Source of the DNA: Nitrososphaerota archaeon
GTDB taxonomy: Archaea > Thermoproteota > Nitrososphaeria > Nitrososphaerales > Nitrosopumilaceae
Direction of reading: 5' to 3'
DNA: 8,314 bases
Assembly (NCBI GenBank): GCA_022573065.1
Contig: JACZUQ010000043.1
Span: 1-8,314 of the forward strand
The notes under the pieces are model-generated. The model saw only the letters and a list, made by a program, of their open reading frames with translations. It did no database searches and was not told where the DNA came from. Shown here one piece after another: positions 1 to 6,126 of the stretch. A program made the translations under genes and the position numbers. Within the stretch, counting starts at the first letter, position 1. The number at the start of each line of letters is the position of its first letter.

Positions 1-689
1 TGATGTGGAAAAATTAAATCCCTTCCACCACCATGAATCTCAAAATTTTCTCCCAAGTATTTTATGCTCATGACTGAACATTCTATGTGCCAACCAGGTC
101 TTCCTCTTCCCCACGGGCTTTCCCAAGATGGATCATCATTTGAAAACTTCCAGAGTGCAAAATCAAGCGGATCTTTTTTTGCCTCATCTATTTCTACTCT
201 TGCACCTGATAAAAGTTCATCAATTTTTTTCTTTGATAGCTTTCCATATTGAGGAAACTTTGAAACAGAAAAATAAACTCCATTCTTAGAAGTATATGCG
301 ATATTTTTATCAACTAAACTTTGGATTAGATTCTGCATATCTTGAATGTGTTCTGTGGCTTTGGGATATTTTGTTGCGCGAAGAACATTTAGATCATCAA
401 AATCATTATAATAATTATCAATATATCTAGAACTAATTGCTGATGTACGTATGTTTTCTCGTTTTGCCCTATTGATGATTTTATCATCGACGTCAGTAAA
501 ATTCTGTATAAACTCCACTTCGATTCCTTTTGATTCTAGATACCTACGTAAAACATCAAACACAATTATGGTTCTTGCGTGTCCAATATGAGACTCGTCA
601 TAAACTGTTACCCCACATACATAGATCCTAACTTTGCTAGAAGTGTCTAACTCTTTTTCATTTTTACTTAATGTATCTTGGATCTTCAT
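1..689 (-). CDS. cysS: Cysteinyl-tRNA synthetase, N-terminal 229 residues (3' end outside window)
   Basis: CysRS charges tRNA-Cys with cysteine in the cytosol, using ATP. Reading leftwards from ATG at 689, the protein opens with a short N-terminus and then YVCGVTVYDESHIGHAR at about residues 23-39. This holds the class I HIGH signature and the first zinc cysteine. The family block FTDVDDKI follows near residues 64-71. GWHIECSVM near 201-209 carries another zinc cysteine, and GGGRDLIFPHH at the left edge carries the zinc-histidine region. The KMSKS loop and anticodon-binding domain would lie beyond base 1. The start is supported by AAGGT at 699-703, nine bases before the ATG. The gene follows nadE after 20 bases on the same strand, so the two are probably cotranscribed. 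No break is seen in the visible part. Identification is secure; only completeness is unknown. Confidence 0.96.
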   Translation of the reverse strand, partial: MKIQDTLSKNEKELDTSSKVRIYVCGVTVYDESHIGHARTIIVFDVLRRYLESKGIEVEFIQNFTDVDDKIINRAKRENIRTSAISSRYIDNYYNDFDDLNVLRATKYPKATEHIQDMQNLIQSLVDKNIAYTSKNGVYFSVSKFPQYGKLSKKKIDELLSGARVEIDEAKKDPLDFALWKFSNDDPSWESPWGRGRPGWHIECSVMSIKYLGENFEIHGGGRDLIFPH

Positions 690-709
690 CTCTTTTTTAC
701 CTTAATTTA

Positions 710-1492
710 TCAGAGCTTAGCTGCAGTTTTTCTCTTATGCTCGCTGGTTTTGTATAATTGATAGATTTTATCAACAGTATTTTTATCAATATTTGTAGTC
801 TTAACCGTTTCTTCAACTGATAATTTTTTATCTATAATACAATACAAAATTAAATCGATTTCTTCATATTGTACTCCAATTTCTTCTTCTGCAATATGGC
901 CTAACCACAAGTTTGGGCTGCTCTTTTTTACGATAATTGATTCAGGTACTCCAAGATGTCTTGCAAGCTCTCTTACCTGTGTTTTATAAAGTGAAACTAT
1001 AGGAAGAATATCTGAACTTCCATCTCCAAATTTTGTAAAATATCCAATAAAGAATTCACTTTTATCACTAGAACCTACTACCAGCAAGTTTTTAGAATTA
1101 GCATAATAGTATAGTAAATTTGCTCTCACTCTAGCTCTTAAATTTCCTAACGCATGTTCATTTGGTTCTAAATACTTTGAATATTCTGAAACTATTAAAT
1201 TAATGTCAAGTAATTTGTAATCTATCCCAAGGTCATCAATAATCTTTAGTGCTTCTTCGGTTTCTTCATTTGGCGAAATTTTTGAATCTGGCATTACCAA
1301 TACAAGTGTTTTTTCTTTTAATGCTCTTGAACAAAGAAAAGTAATTACAGCAGAATCAATTCCTCCACTCATTCCAAGTATTACCCCATTAGTTTTACTA
1401 ATTGAAACTTGATACTTGAGGAAATCTTCTATTTTTTTTGTTATAGAAGAATAATCTTGATTTGTAACTTCCTTAAGGATTTCTTCATTCAT
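710..1492 (-). CDS. nadE: NH3-dependent NAD(+) synthetase
   Basis: NadE makes NAD from nicotinic acid adenine dinucleotide, ATP and ammonia, the last step of NAD synthesis. The 260-residue protein has the ATP-pyrophosphatase P-loop SGGIDS at residues 42-47. It also has the family blocks GNLRARVRANLLYYYA (about 116-131), GSSDKSE (140-146), GYFTKFGDG (150-158) and LYKTQVRELARHLGVPE (168-184), then SSPNLWLG (191-198) and SEHKRK near the C-terminus. The length matches the ammonia-dependent form; there is no N-terminal nitrilase (glutaminase) domain. Using free ammonia would suit an ammonia oxidiser, but that link is inference. The ATG at 1492 has a TATA-like box about 31 bases upstream and no convincing ribosome site, suggesting a leaderless or near-leaderless message. 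It heads the nadE-cysS pair. Confidence 0.96.
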   Translation of the reverse strand: MNEEILKEVTNQDYSSITKKIEDFLKYQVSISKTNGVILGMSGGIDSAVITFLCSRALKEKTLVLVMPDSKISPNEETEEALKIIDDLGIDYKLLDINLIVSEYSKYLEPNEHALGNLRARVRANLLYYYANSKNLLVVGSSDKSEFFIGYFTKFGDGSSDILPIVSLYKTQVRELARHLGVPESIIVKKSSPNLWLGHIAEEEIGVQYEEIDLILYCIIDKKLSVEETVKTTNIDKNTVDKIYQLYKTSEHKRKTAAKL

Positions 1493-1518
1493 TATTTTTC
1501 ATTTTAGATTGGTTAAAC

Positions 1519-1528
1519 ATAAAAATTA
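1519..1528 (-). promoter_or_regulatory. Probable TATA box of the nadE-cysS operon
   Basis: Read on the minus strand this is TAATTTTTATG, centred about 31 bases before the nadE ATG. That fits an archaeal TATA box driving a transcript that starts at or just before the start codon. The whole region is AT-rich, so similar matches can occur by chance. Confidence 0.4.
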
Positions 1529-1656
1529 TGGCTAATCTACTATTTTTCAAAATGATATGTGATTTTCATTTAATCCTCATTTCTCAGGGAAATTCAAGCA
1601 AGATCGGGTAATTCAAACACACACCTTCTATTATGGTCATAATTTTTACTATAATT

Positions 1657-1842
1657 ATGAAATCAAGAAAGTTCGTCTTGATTTTTTTCTTAGTATTAGC
1701 ATTCGCTGTAGGGCTTACTACCTTGCAAGATTATGCCTTTGATGAAAATGAATCTGTTGTCACAAATGAGTTTTCATCCCAACTAAATACCATTACAGTA
1801 GAAATTGTTGATGGCGTTGGTTCAGGCGATAATGAATCGTAA
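1657..1842 (+). CDS. Small secreted or membrane-anchored acidic peptide, unknown function
   Basis: I do not recognise this family. From ATG 1657 it encodes 61 residues: a basic N-terminus (MKSRK), a hydrophobic stretch at about residues 6-20 typical of a signal peptide or membrane anchor, then a tail with nine Asp/Glu and no Lys/Arg, ending GSGDNES. This layout predicts export, with the acidic tail outside the membrane. An in-frame ATG at 1633 would add eight hydrophobic residues (MVIIFTII) before the basic segment. I prefer 1657 because it gives the usual basic-then-hydrophobic order, and because a TATA-like CTATTATG near 1628-1635 sits about 26 bases before it, as expected for a leaderless message. 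The gene is divergent from nadE and convergent with the next gene. The signal-like architecture argues that it is real, but it is short and has no homology evidence here. Confidence 0.55.
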   Translation: MKSRKFVLIFFLVLAFAVGLTTLQDYAFDENESVVTNEFSSQLNTITVEIVDGVGSGDNES

Positions 1843-1851
1843 CCAAAAAGA

Positions 1852-1902
1852 AATTTCTACTTAATGTATTATTTAATTTCTAGTACATTGAATGTATTAT
1901 TT
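1852..1902. repeat. Imperfect tandem duplication in a convergent spacer
   Basis: Two abutting units, 1852-1874 and 1875-1902, each begin AATTTCTA and end AATGTATTATTT (1863-1874 and 1891-1902). They differ only in a short middle part (3 versus 8 bases). The array lies between the stops of two convergent genes. The T-rich tracts could also act as transcription terminators for either gene, which is inference. Confidence 0.6.
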
Positions 1903-1910
1903 TCAATTAG

Positions 1911-2366
1911 TTAATCATATGTAATTTTAATAGGAATAAATTCATGTTGAGAAATTATGTTAACGTGTTGAATTTTTAAAACATAAGTAATACCTTCTTT
2001 GAAAGGTTCAGTATTTCTATCTGGGATCATGTTAATTTGTATAGTGTTTATTCCACTAAGAAGATAATCTGGAACAGCTACCATTTCCTTACCACTATCT
2101 TTTTCATATATCGTCATAACCATTCTAAAAATGCCATAAGTAGCTCTTGATACTCCTTCTACATCTACATAAACATTAAAAACAGAATTTACAAACGGAT
2201 GATTGGGACCTTCAATTGTCATCGATTCCATTTGTGCAAATACCTCATTTGGAGATATTATATATGAAATTGTTAAAAGAAAAACCAATGAAAGGACTAG
2301 TTTAGGACGAAATTCTCCAAGATTTTTTTTTGATTCTTGTGCATGAAATAATCGCTCTAACTCCAA
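1911..2366 (-). CDS. Secreted or lipid-proximal protein with signal peptide, unknown function
   Basis: This is a 151-residue protein I cannot assign to a named family. Residues 1-22 are a charged, mostly polar N-region. Residues 23-38 form one hydrophobic segment, and VFAQ at about 42-45 is a plausible signal-peptidase site after A44. The remaining roughly 107 residues alternate hydrophobic and polar positions, suggesting a beta-sandwich outside the membrane; there are no cysteines and no visible catalytic motif. The start is TTG at 2366. An in-frame TGA lies only two codons upstream, and the next ATG (residue 46) would remove the signal peptide, so TTG is the only start that keeps an export signal. 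GATATAAT at about 2395-2402 on the same strand lies near -32 and supports this. The unusually long N-region is odd. Confidence 0.7.
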   Translation of the reverse strand: MELERLFHAQESKKNLGEFRPKLVLSLVFLLTISYIISPNEVFAQMESMTIEGPNHPFVNSVFNVYVDVEGVSRATYGIFRMVMTIYEKDSGKEMVAVPDYLLSGINTIQINMIPDRNTEPFKEGITYVLKIQHVNIISQHEFIPIKITYD

Positions 2367-2525
2367 ATGTTTTCAATATCATTCCAAATAGGTGTATTAT
2401 ATCCAAACATATGTCCAGCTTTGTACAGACAAAAAACTAATAATTTGACTAATTTGGTAGATTTCTAATAGTGTTGATAGGACATGCACTGTATCCTGAA
2501 CATCATCATTTGCTGTATCTCTCAT
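2357..2525 (-). pseudogene. Possible broken micro-gene (two overlapping frames, +1 shift)
   Basis: Two short reading frames on the minus strand look like pieces of one small protein. Frame 1 starts at ATG 2525, with GGAG at 2530-2533 four bases before it, and reads MRDTANDDVQ... then a leucine-rich stretch, ending in TAA at 2397-2399 after 42 residues. Frame 2 is open from about 2466 and ends in TAG at 2357-2359, with a tail ending NTPIWNDIENIWS. A single +1 shift around bases 2457-2450 would join them into a 55-residue protein (LLEIYQ then LVKLLVFCLYK). Its stop would overlap the TTG start of the downstream secreted-protein gene by ten bases. It could be a decayed gene, a sequencing indel, or chance ORFs in AT-rich DNA. 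I know no family for it. Confidence 0.25.
2395..2402 (-). promoter_or_regulatory. Probable TATA box for the secreted-protein gene
   Basis: On the minus strand GATATAAT lies about 32 bases before the TTG start at 2366, predicting a transcript with a leader of only a few bases. It also falls inside the putative broken micro-gene, so one of the two readings may be accidental. Confidence 0.4.
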
Positions 2526-2555
2526 CCATCTCCAGCGTAGTAAAATTAGTTAAAA

Positions 2556-2592
2556 CCCTTAGACTGTAAGTCAAATGACAAATCTAAGTAGG
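2556..2592 (-). terminator. Hairpin plus T-run behind the Rieske gene, probable terminator
   Basis: CTTAGA (2558-2563) and TCTAAG (2583-2588) are perfect inverse complements around a 19-base loop. They extend by two more G-C pairs (2556-2557 with 2591-2592) across a two-base bulge. On the minus strand the stem starts four bases after the Rieske stop and is followed by GTTTT. This resembles an intrinsic terminator, although archaea usually need only T-runs. It may instead be a processing or stability element. Confidence 0.4.
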
Positions 2593-2595
2593 GGA

Positions 2596-2898
2596 TTAAA
2601 CTTCTACGTAGATTCCATCGTCTCTTACTTCAACTTTGTAAGTTTGAAGTGTGACATCTTTTAGATAATCCATTAGTTTACCAGTCTTGATGTTATAATG
2701 CCATAAATGAAGAGGACATTCTACAATATCCCCGTCTAATTTACCAGGTGCAATATGGCCATCTTGATGAACACAAATTGCGTCTATTCCATGATATCCA
2801 TCTTGATTAAATATTGCGATTTTTTTATCATCAATTGAGAATTCTCTTCCTTTTCCTGCTGCAATTGATCCTTTTTTGGCTACTTTTTTCCAAACCAT
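2596..2898 (-). CDS. Small soluble Rieske [2Fe-2S] ferredoxin
   Basis: A 100-residue electron-transfer protein built from one Rieske domain. The cluster ligands are visible as C42-V-H44 and C61-P-L-H64 (C-x-H, 16 residues, C-x2-H), followed by LWHYNIKTGK, the usual second-loop continuation. There is no signal peptide or membrane segment, so it is cytosolic, like the ferredoxin components of dioxygenases and the NirD-type subunit of nitrite reductase. No oxygenase, reductase or nitrite reductase gene is beside it, so its partner is unknown. The ATG at 2898 has a TATA-like CTAAATATG at about 2922-2930 near -28, suggesting a leaderless message. The gene is divergent from ahcY across 88 bases, and a hairpin follows its stop. 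The Rieske assignment is firm; the physiological role is open. Confidence 0.92.
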   Translation of the reverse strand: MVWKKVAKKGSIAAGKGREFSIDDKKIAIFNQDGYHGIDAICVHQDGHIAPGKLDGDIVECPLHLWHYNIKTGKLMDYLKDVTLQTYKVEVRDDGIYVEV

Positions 2899-2921
2899 CT
2901 AAAAATTAACTAAATCTGCTA

Positions 2922-2930
2922 CATATTTAG
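2922..2930 (-). promoter_or_regulatory. Probable TATA box of the Rieske gene
   Basis: CTAAATATG on the minus strand is centred about 28 bases before the Rieske ATG, which fits leaderless transcription. It is one half of the divergent promoter pair in the 2899-2986 spacer. Confidence 0.4.
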
Positions 2931-2955
2931 ATTCTCTTATAGTTGTTTGATAGGA

Positions 2956-2964
2956 TTTTATAAT
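2956..2964 (+). promoter_or_regulatory. Probable TATA box of ahcY
   Basis: TTTTATAAT is a near-ideal archaeal TATA box centred 27 bases before the TTG start of ahcY. This implies that transcription begins at or next to the start codon. GGTGA at 2978-2982 would also serve as a ribosome site five bases before TTG if a longer leader exists, so the two signals make different predictions. Confidence 0.5.
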
Positions 2965-2986
2965 ACGATTCGACTGTGGTGAAATA

Positions 2987-4228
2987 TTGAGTAAGATAAA
3001 GAACAAAAAACTTGCCAAACAAGGAAAATTATCATATGAATGGGCAAGAAGTCATATGCAAATTCTAGATAATACACTAAACCGATTAAAAAAATCAAAG
3101 CCACTTAAAGGAGTCACGTTAGGATTTTGCTTACACATTACAAAAGAAACATCTGTCTTACTAATTGGCGCAAAAGAGCTTGGGGCTACAGTTGCAGCAT
3201 GTGGAGGAAACCCACTAACAACACAAGATGATATTGCCGCATTTTTAGCATCACAAGGAATTCACATGTATGCTTGGTCTGGTCAAACTGTAAAAGAGTA
3301 TAATTGGTGTATACAACAAGTACTAAATCATAAACCAAATATTCTCACTGACGATGGCTCGGATTTGAACATATTGGCTCACTTTGGGAAACAAAATCAA
3401 TCATTAAAAATTCTAGGAGCTACTGAAGAAACTACTGCTGGAGTTAATAGAATTAAAGCAGTTGAAAAACAAGGTAAACTTCGTTATCCTGTAATTGCTG
3501 TAAATGATGCTGATACAAAACATCTGTTTGATAATAGATATGGCACGGGTCAAAGCACAATTGATGGATATCTTAGAGCAATGAATTTGATGTTTGCGTC
3601 AAAACGTGTAGTTGTAGTTGGCTATGGATGGGTAGGTAAAGGCGTTGCTGCACGTTTTCATGGTATGGGTTCAAAAGTTATTGTTACAGAAGTTGATGCA
3701 GTAAAAGCACTAGAAGCACACATGGATGGTTTTGATGTAATGCCTATGGCACAAGCAGGAAAAATTGGTGATATTTTCGTCACGTGTACCGGCATGACTA
3801 GTGTAATTAGAAAAGAACATCTCTTAAAGATGAAAGATGGAGCAATTGTTGGAAATGTTGGTCACTTTGATGTAGAAGTTGATGCAAACTTTTTACTTAA
3901 AAAATCTAAATCTGTAAGAGAAGTTAGACCAAATCTTGATGAATGCATACTAAAAAATGGAAAGAAAATTTATCTTATAGGTCAAGGTAGAATTGCAAAC
4001 TTAGTTGCAGCAGAGGGTCATCCAGCTGAAGTTATGGCACAATCTTTTTCAAATCAACTAGGATCAATTTTGTATATTCTTAAAAATCATAAAAAAATGA
4101 AGAATAAAGTAATTCCTGTTCCAAAAGAAATTGATTTGCAGATTGCATTTGATGCCTTAAAAGCAATGAATGTAAAAATCGACAAGCTCACAAAAGAGCA
4201 AGTAACATACATGAACAGTTGGAACTAA
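2987..4228 (+). CDS. ahcY: S-adenosylhomocysteine hydrolase (adenosylhomocysteinase)
   Basis: AhcY splits S-adenosylhomocysteine, the product of SAM-dependent methylation, into adenosine and homocysteine, using bound NAD. It relieves inhibition of methyltransferases and feeds methionine regeneration. The 413-residue protein shows NPLTTQDD (75-82), LTDDGSDL (120-127), EETTAGVNR (147-155), and a Rossmann loop GYGWVGKG (212-219). It also has GNVGHFDVE (289-297) and GRIANLVAAEGHPAEVMAQSF (about 334-354). The Trp after GYG and the short C-terminus ending in TYMNSWN, rather than the longer KxxHYRY tail, place it in the archaeal/Thermotoga-like group rather than the classical bacterial and eukaryotic one. 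The start is TTG at 2987, backed by GGTGA at 2978-2982 and by the TATA box. Upstream GTGs are out of frame. It faces the Rieske gene divergently and lies before metG. Confidence 0.96.
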   Translation: MSKIKNKKLAKQGKLSYEWARSHMQILDNTLNRLKKSKPLKGVTLGFCLHITKETSVLLIGAKELGATVAACGGNPLTTQDDIAAFLASQGIHMYAWSGQTVKEYNWCIQQVLNHKPNILTDDGSDLNILAHFGKQNQSLKILGATEETTAGVNRIKAVEKQGKLRYPVIAVNDADTKHLFDNRYGTGQSTIDGYLRAMNLMFASKRVVVVGYGWVGKGVAARFHGMGSKVIVTEVDAVKALEAHMDGFDVMPMAQAGKIGDIFVTCTGMTSVIRKEHLLKMKDGAIVGNVGHFDVEVDANFLLKKSKSVREVRPNLDECILKNGKKIYLIGQGRIANLVAAEGHPAEVMAQSFSNQLGSILYILKNHKKMKNKVIPVPKEIDLQIAFDALKAMNVKIDKLTKEQVTYMNSWN

Positions 4229-4317
4229 ATTTCATAGTACAGAACATAAACTTGGAACAGCTAATCTAGATTCGTAAATACGTAAATGGTATATCTACAA
4301 ACTATATTTATAATATT

Positions 4318-4387
4318 GATGCTCCGCACATAGCACCTCTCAATTTCGTGCCTTTGAAAAATACTCTTTTTGTGCGGAGTGTTTTCT
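4318..4387 (+). ncRNA. GC-rich long-range hairpin with T-run between ahcY and metG (small RNA, leader or terminator)
   Basis: GCTCCGCACA (4321-4330) pairs with TGTGCGGAGT (4371-4380) as a ten-pair stem containing one G-U, extendable by about three weaker pairs at the base. Inside the 40-base loop GCAC (4333-4336) pairs with GTGC (4348-4351). TTTTCT follows the right arm. The G+C content of the arms is striking in this AT-rich sequence. TATA-like sequences lie upstream at 4290-4295 (which would start a transcript near 4318) and 4303-4314 (start near 4332-4337, inside the element). It might be a small RNA, a structured leader of metG, or the ahcY terminator. The stem is certain, the role is not. 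It is not a tRNA: no D-arm or GTTCGA-type T-arm is visible. Confidence 0.45.
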
Positions 4388-4433
4388 AGTATTAATAATT
4401 ACAAAGGACATAGTTACCGTTAGAAAGTTTTCA

Positions 4434-4455
4434 AGCTATACCTTCAAGTATAGTT
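4434..4455. promoter_or_regulatory. Palindrome overlapping the likely metG TATA box
   Basis: CTATAC (4436-4441) and GTATAG (4448-4453) are perfect inverse complements around a six-base centre. One G-U and one A-T pair extend them to 4434-4455. The right arm is centred about 26 bases before the metG ATG, where a leaderless gene's TATA box should be. It could be an operator covering the promoter, or a short hairpin if transcription starts upstream. Confidence 0.4.
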
Positions 4456-4475
4456 AAGCGTCAAACCATGATTGA

Positions 4476-6125
4476 ATGCAAAAAAAAGCCATCATTACAA
4501 GCGCATTGCCTTATTCAAATGGAGAAATTCATCTAGGACATGTTGCTTCTACTTATCTTCCAGCAGATGTTACGACGAGATTTTTGAAGCAAAACGGTGT
4601 TGAATCTTATTACATTTGTGCTTCAGATGATTTTGGTACGCCAATTCTTATTCAATCTGAAAAAGAGGGAAAAACCCCTGAAGAGTATGTAGCATACTGG
4701 AATAAACGGGATTATGATGATTTTTCTGCTTTAAATATTGCCTTTGATTTTTTCTATAAAACTAGCTCACCAGAAAATATTGAATTTGTTCAATATGTTT
4801 TTAAAAAACTACAAGAGGCTGGTCATATTTACGAGTCTGAAATTGTTCAATTCTATTGTAATAATGACAAAAAATTTCTTCCAGATAGATATGTGATAGG
4901 TACATGTCCATATTGTAAAGCAGAAGAACAGTATTCGGATCTATGTGAAAAATGTGGTCGAGTTCCAGAAGAAATTGGTAATCCTCACTGTTCTTTGTGC
5001 GGTCAACCTCCAGTTAAAGAAAAAACCACTCATTACTTTTTCAAACTAAAAAATTTCTCTGAGCAGCTTAGTGAATATTTAGATAATGCTCCATATCTTC
5101 AAAAAGATGTTAAAAAGTATGTACAAAATTGGATAAAATCAGGTTTAATTGACTGGGATATCACGCGAGATATTTCTTGGGGCGTACCAATACCTGGATC
5201 TTCAGGACAAGTGTTTTATGGTTGGTTTGATAATCATCTTGCTTACATTTCATCTACACTCAAATTTCTAAACAATAAAGGAATTGATGGTAAGGAATTT
5301 TGGAATTCTGCTGACATTTACCACTTTATTGGAAAAGATATTGTTTATCATCACTTTTTGTTTTTGCCTGCAATGAGACTTGGAATAGGACAAGAATACA
5401 AGTTACCTGATTATATTCCTACAAGAGGACATCTAACTTTACAAGCAAAAAAGATCTCAAAAAGCAGAAACTGGTATATCGGATTAAAAGAATTTCTAAA
5501 TCATTATCCAGCTGACTACTTGAGATTTTATCTGATTTCAATTAATCCATACTCTCAAGATGATATTAATTTTGATTGGGATGCATTTGAAACAAAAATT
5601 AATTCGGAGCTTATTGGTAATCTAGGCAACTTTGTTAATAGAGCCCTAGGCTTTACTGTAAAAAGTTTTGATGGGAAAATTCCAAATTCTGATGAACCTG
5701 ATCAATTAGATAAAGATGCACAAGACAAGATCGAAAACTTTTCCAAAGATGTTGGAACCCTTATGGAGCAAAATCATTTAGATAGAGCCTTAAAAAAAAT
5801 TCTAGAGTTTTCTGCACACTTTAACCAATATTTTCAGCATAAAGAGCCCTGGAAAAAAGAAAAAGGGACTAACACATGCGTATTTTTATCTGTAAATGCA
5901 GTAAAAAGCCTCTCAATTGCTCTTTATCCCTTTATTCCTGAATCTGCTCAAAAAATCTGGTCTCAACTGGGTATGTCTGGAAATGTTTCAGAGCAAAGAT
6001 GGCAAGCAATTTCAGATATTACAATAACTAGTGAACACAAGTTGGGAGAACCTTCACCACTGTTTGCTAAAGTGGAATCCTCTGACATAAAAACTCACAA
6101 GGAAAAACTGGGAAAGCAAAGCTAA
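4476..6125 (+). CDS. metG: Methionyl-tRNA synthetase
   Basis: MetRS charges initiator and elongator tRNA-Met with methionine. The 549-residue class I enzyme opens with ALPYSNGEIHLGH (10-22), containing the HIGH-type motif HLGH at 19-22. The zinc region follows: C128 with D131, then C144/C147, C157/C160 and C172/C175. After WDITRDISWGVPIP (227-240) and GWFDNHLAYIS (249-259) comes the KMSKS loop as KISKS (326-330). The helical anticodon-binding domain fills the rest. It includes NLGNFVNRAL (382-391), as in the family. There is no C-terminal EMAP/Trbp111-type tRNA-binding domain, so it is the short form. The ATG at 4476 is chosen because ATG 4468 is out of frame. A TATA-like palindrome sits near -26. 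The next gene starts one base after the stop, implying a shared message. Confidence 0.96.
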   Translation: MQKKAIITSALPYSNGEIHLGHVASTYLPADVTTRFLKQNGVESYYICASDDFGTPILIQSEKEGKTPEEYVAYWNKRDYDDFSALNIAFDFFYKTSSPENIEFVQYVFKKLQEAGHIYESEIVQFYCNNDKKFLPDRYVIGTCPYCKAEEQYSDLCEKCGRVPEEIGNPHCSLCGQPPVKEKTTHYFFKLKNFSEQLSEYLDNAPYLQKDVKKYVQNWIKSGLIDWDITRDISWGVPIPGSSGQVFYGWFDNHLAYISSTLKFLNNKGIDGKEFWNSADIYHFIGKDIVYHHFLFLPAMRLGIGQEYKLPDYIPTRGHLTLQAKKISKSRNWYIGLKEFLNHYPADYLRFYLISINPYSQDDINFDWDAFETKINSELIGNLGNFVNRALGFTVKSFDGKIPNSDEPDQLDKDAQDKIENFSKDVGTLMEQNHLDRALKKILEFSAHFNQYFQHKEPWKKEKGTNTCVFLSVNAVKSLSIALYPFIPESAQKIWSQLGMSGNVSEQRWQAISDITITSEHKLGEPSPLFAKVESSDIKTHKEKLGKQS

Positions 6126-6126
6126 G

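Noticed and set aside
64..252. 62-codon plus-strand open frame
   Set aside because: It lies wholly within the minus-strand cysS coding sequence, which carries the HIGH and zinc motifs; it is an antisense shadow.
1633..1656. Upstream ATG start for the small secreted peptide
   Set aside because: It would place hydrophobic residues before the basic segment and has no TATA box at the right distance; ATG 1657 has both features.
2490..2512. Possible box C/D small RNA (ATGATGA on the minus strand at 2503-2509)
   Set aside because: No CTGA D box follows at the right distance on the same strand, and no C'/D' pair is present.
2558..2590. tRNA-Tyr-like anticodon arm (GACTGTAAGTC)
   Set aside because: There is no acceptor stem, D-arm or T-arm around it; the match is confined to the loop of a different hairpin.
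4321..4380. tRNA or tRNA remnant based on a seven-pair acceptor-like stem
   Set aside because: Only 60 bases long, no GTTCGA-type T-loop, no D-arm and no anticodon stem.
4468..4536. 22-codon upstream ORF (ATG 4468) overlapping the metG start in another frame
   Set aside because: If metG is leaderless from its TATA box at about 4450, this ATG lies before the transcript. No ribosome site or distinct composition supports it.
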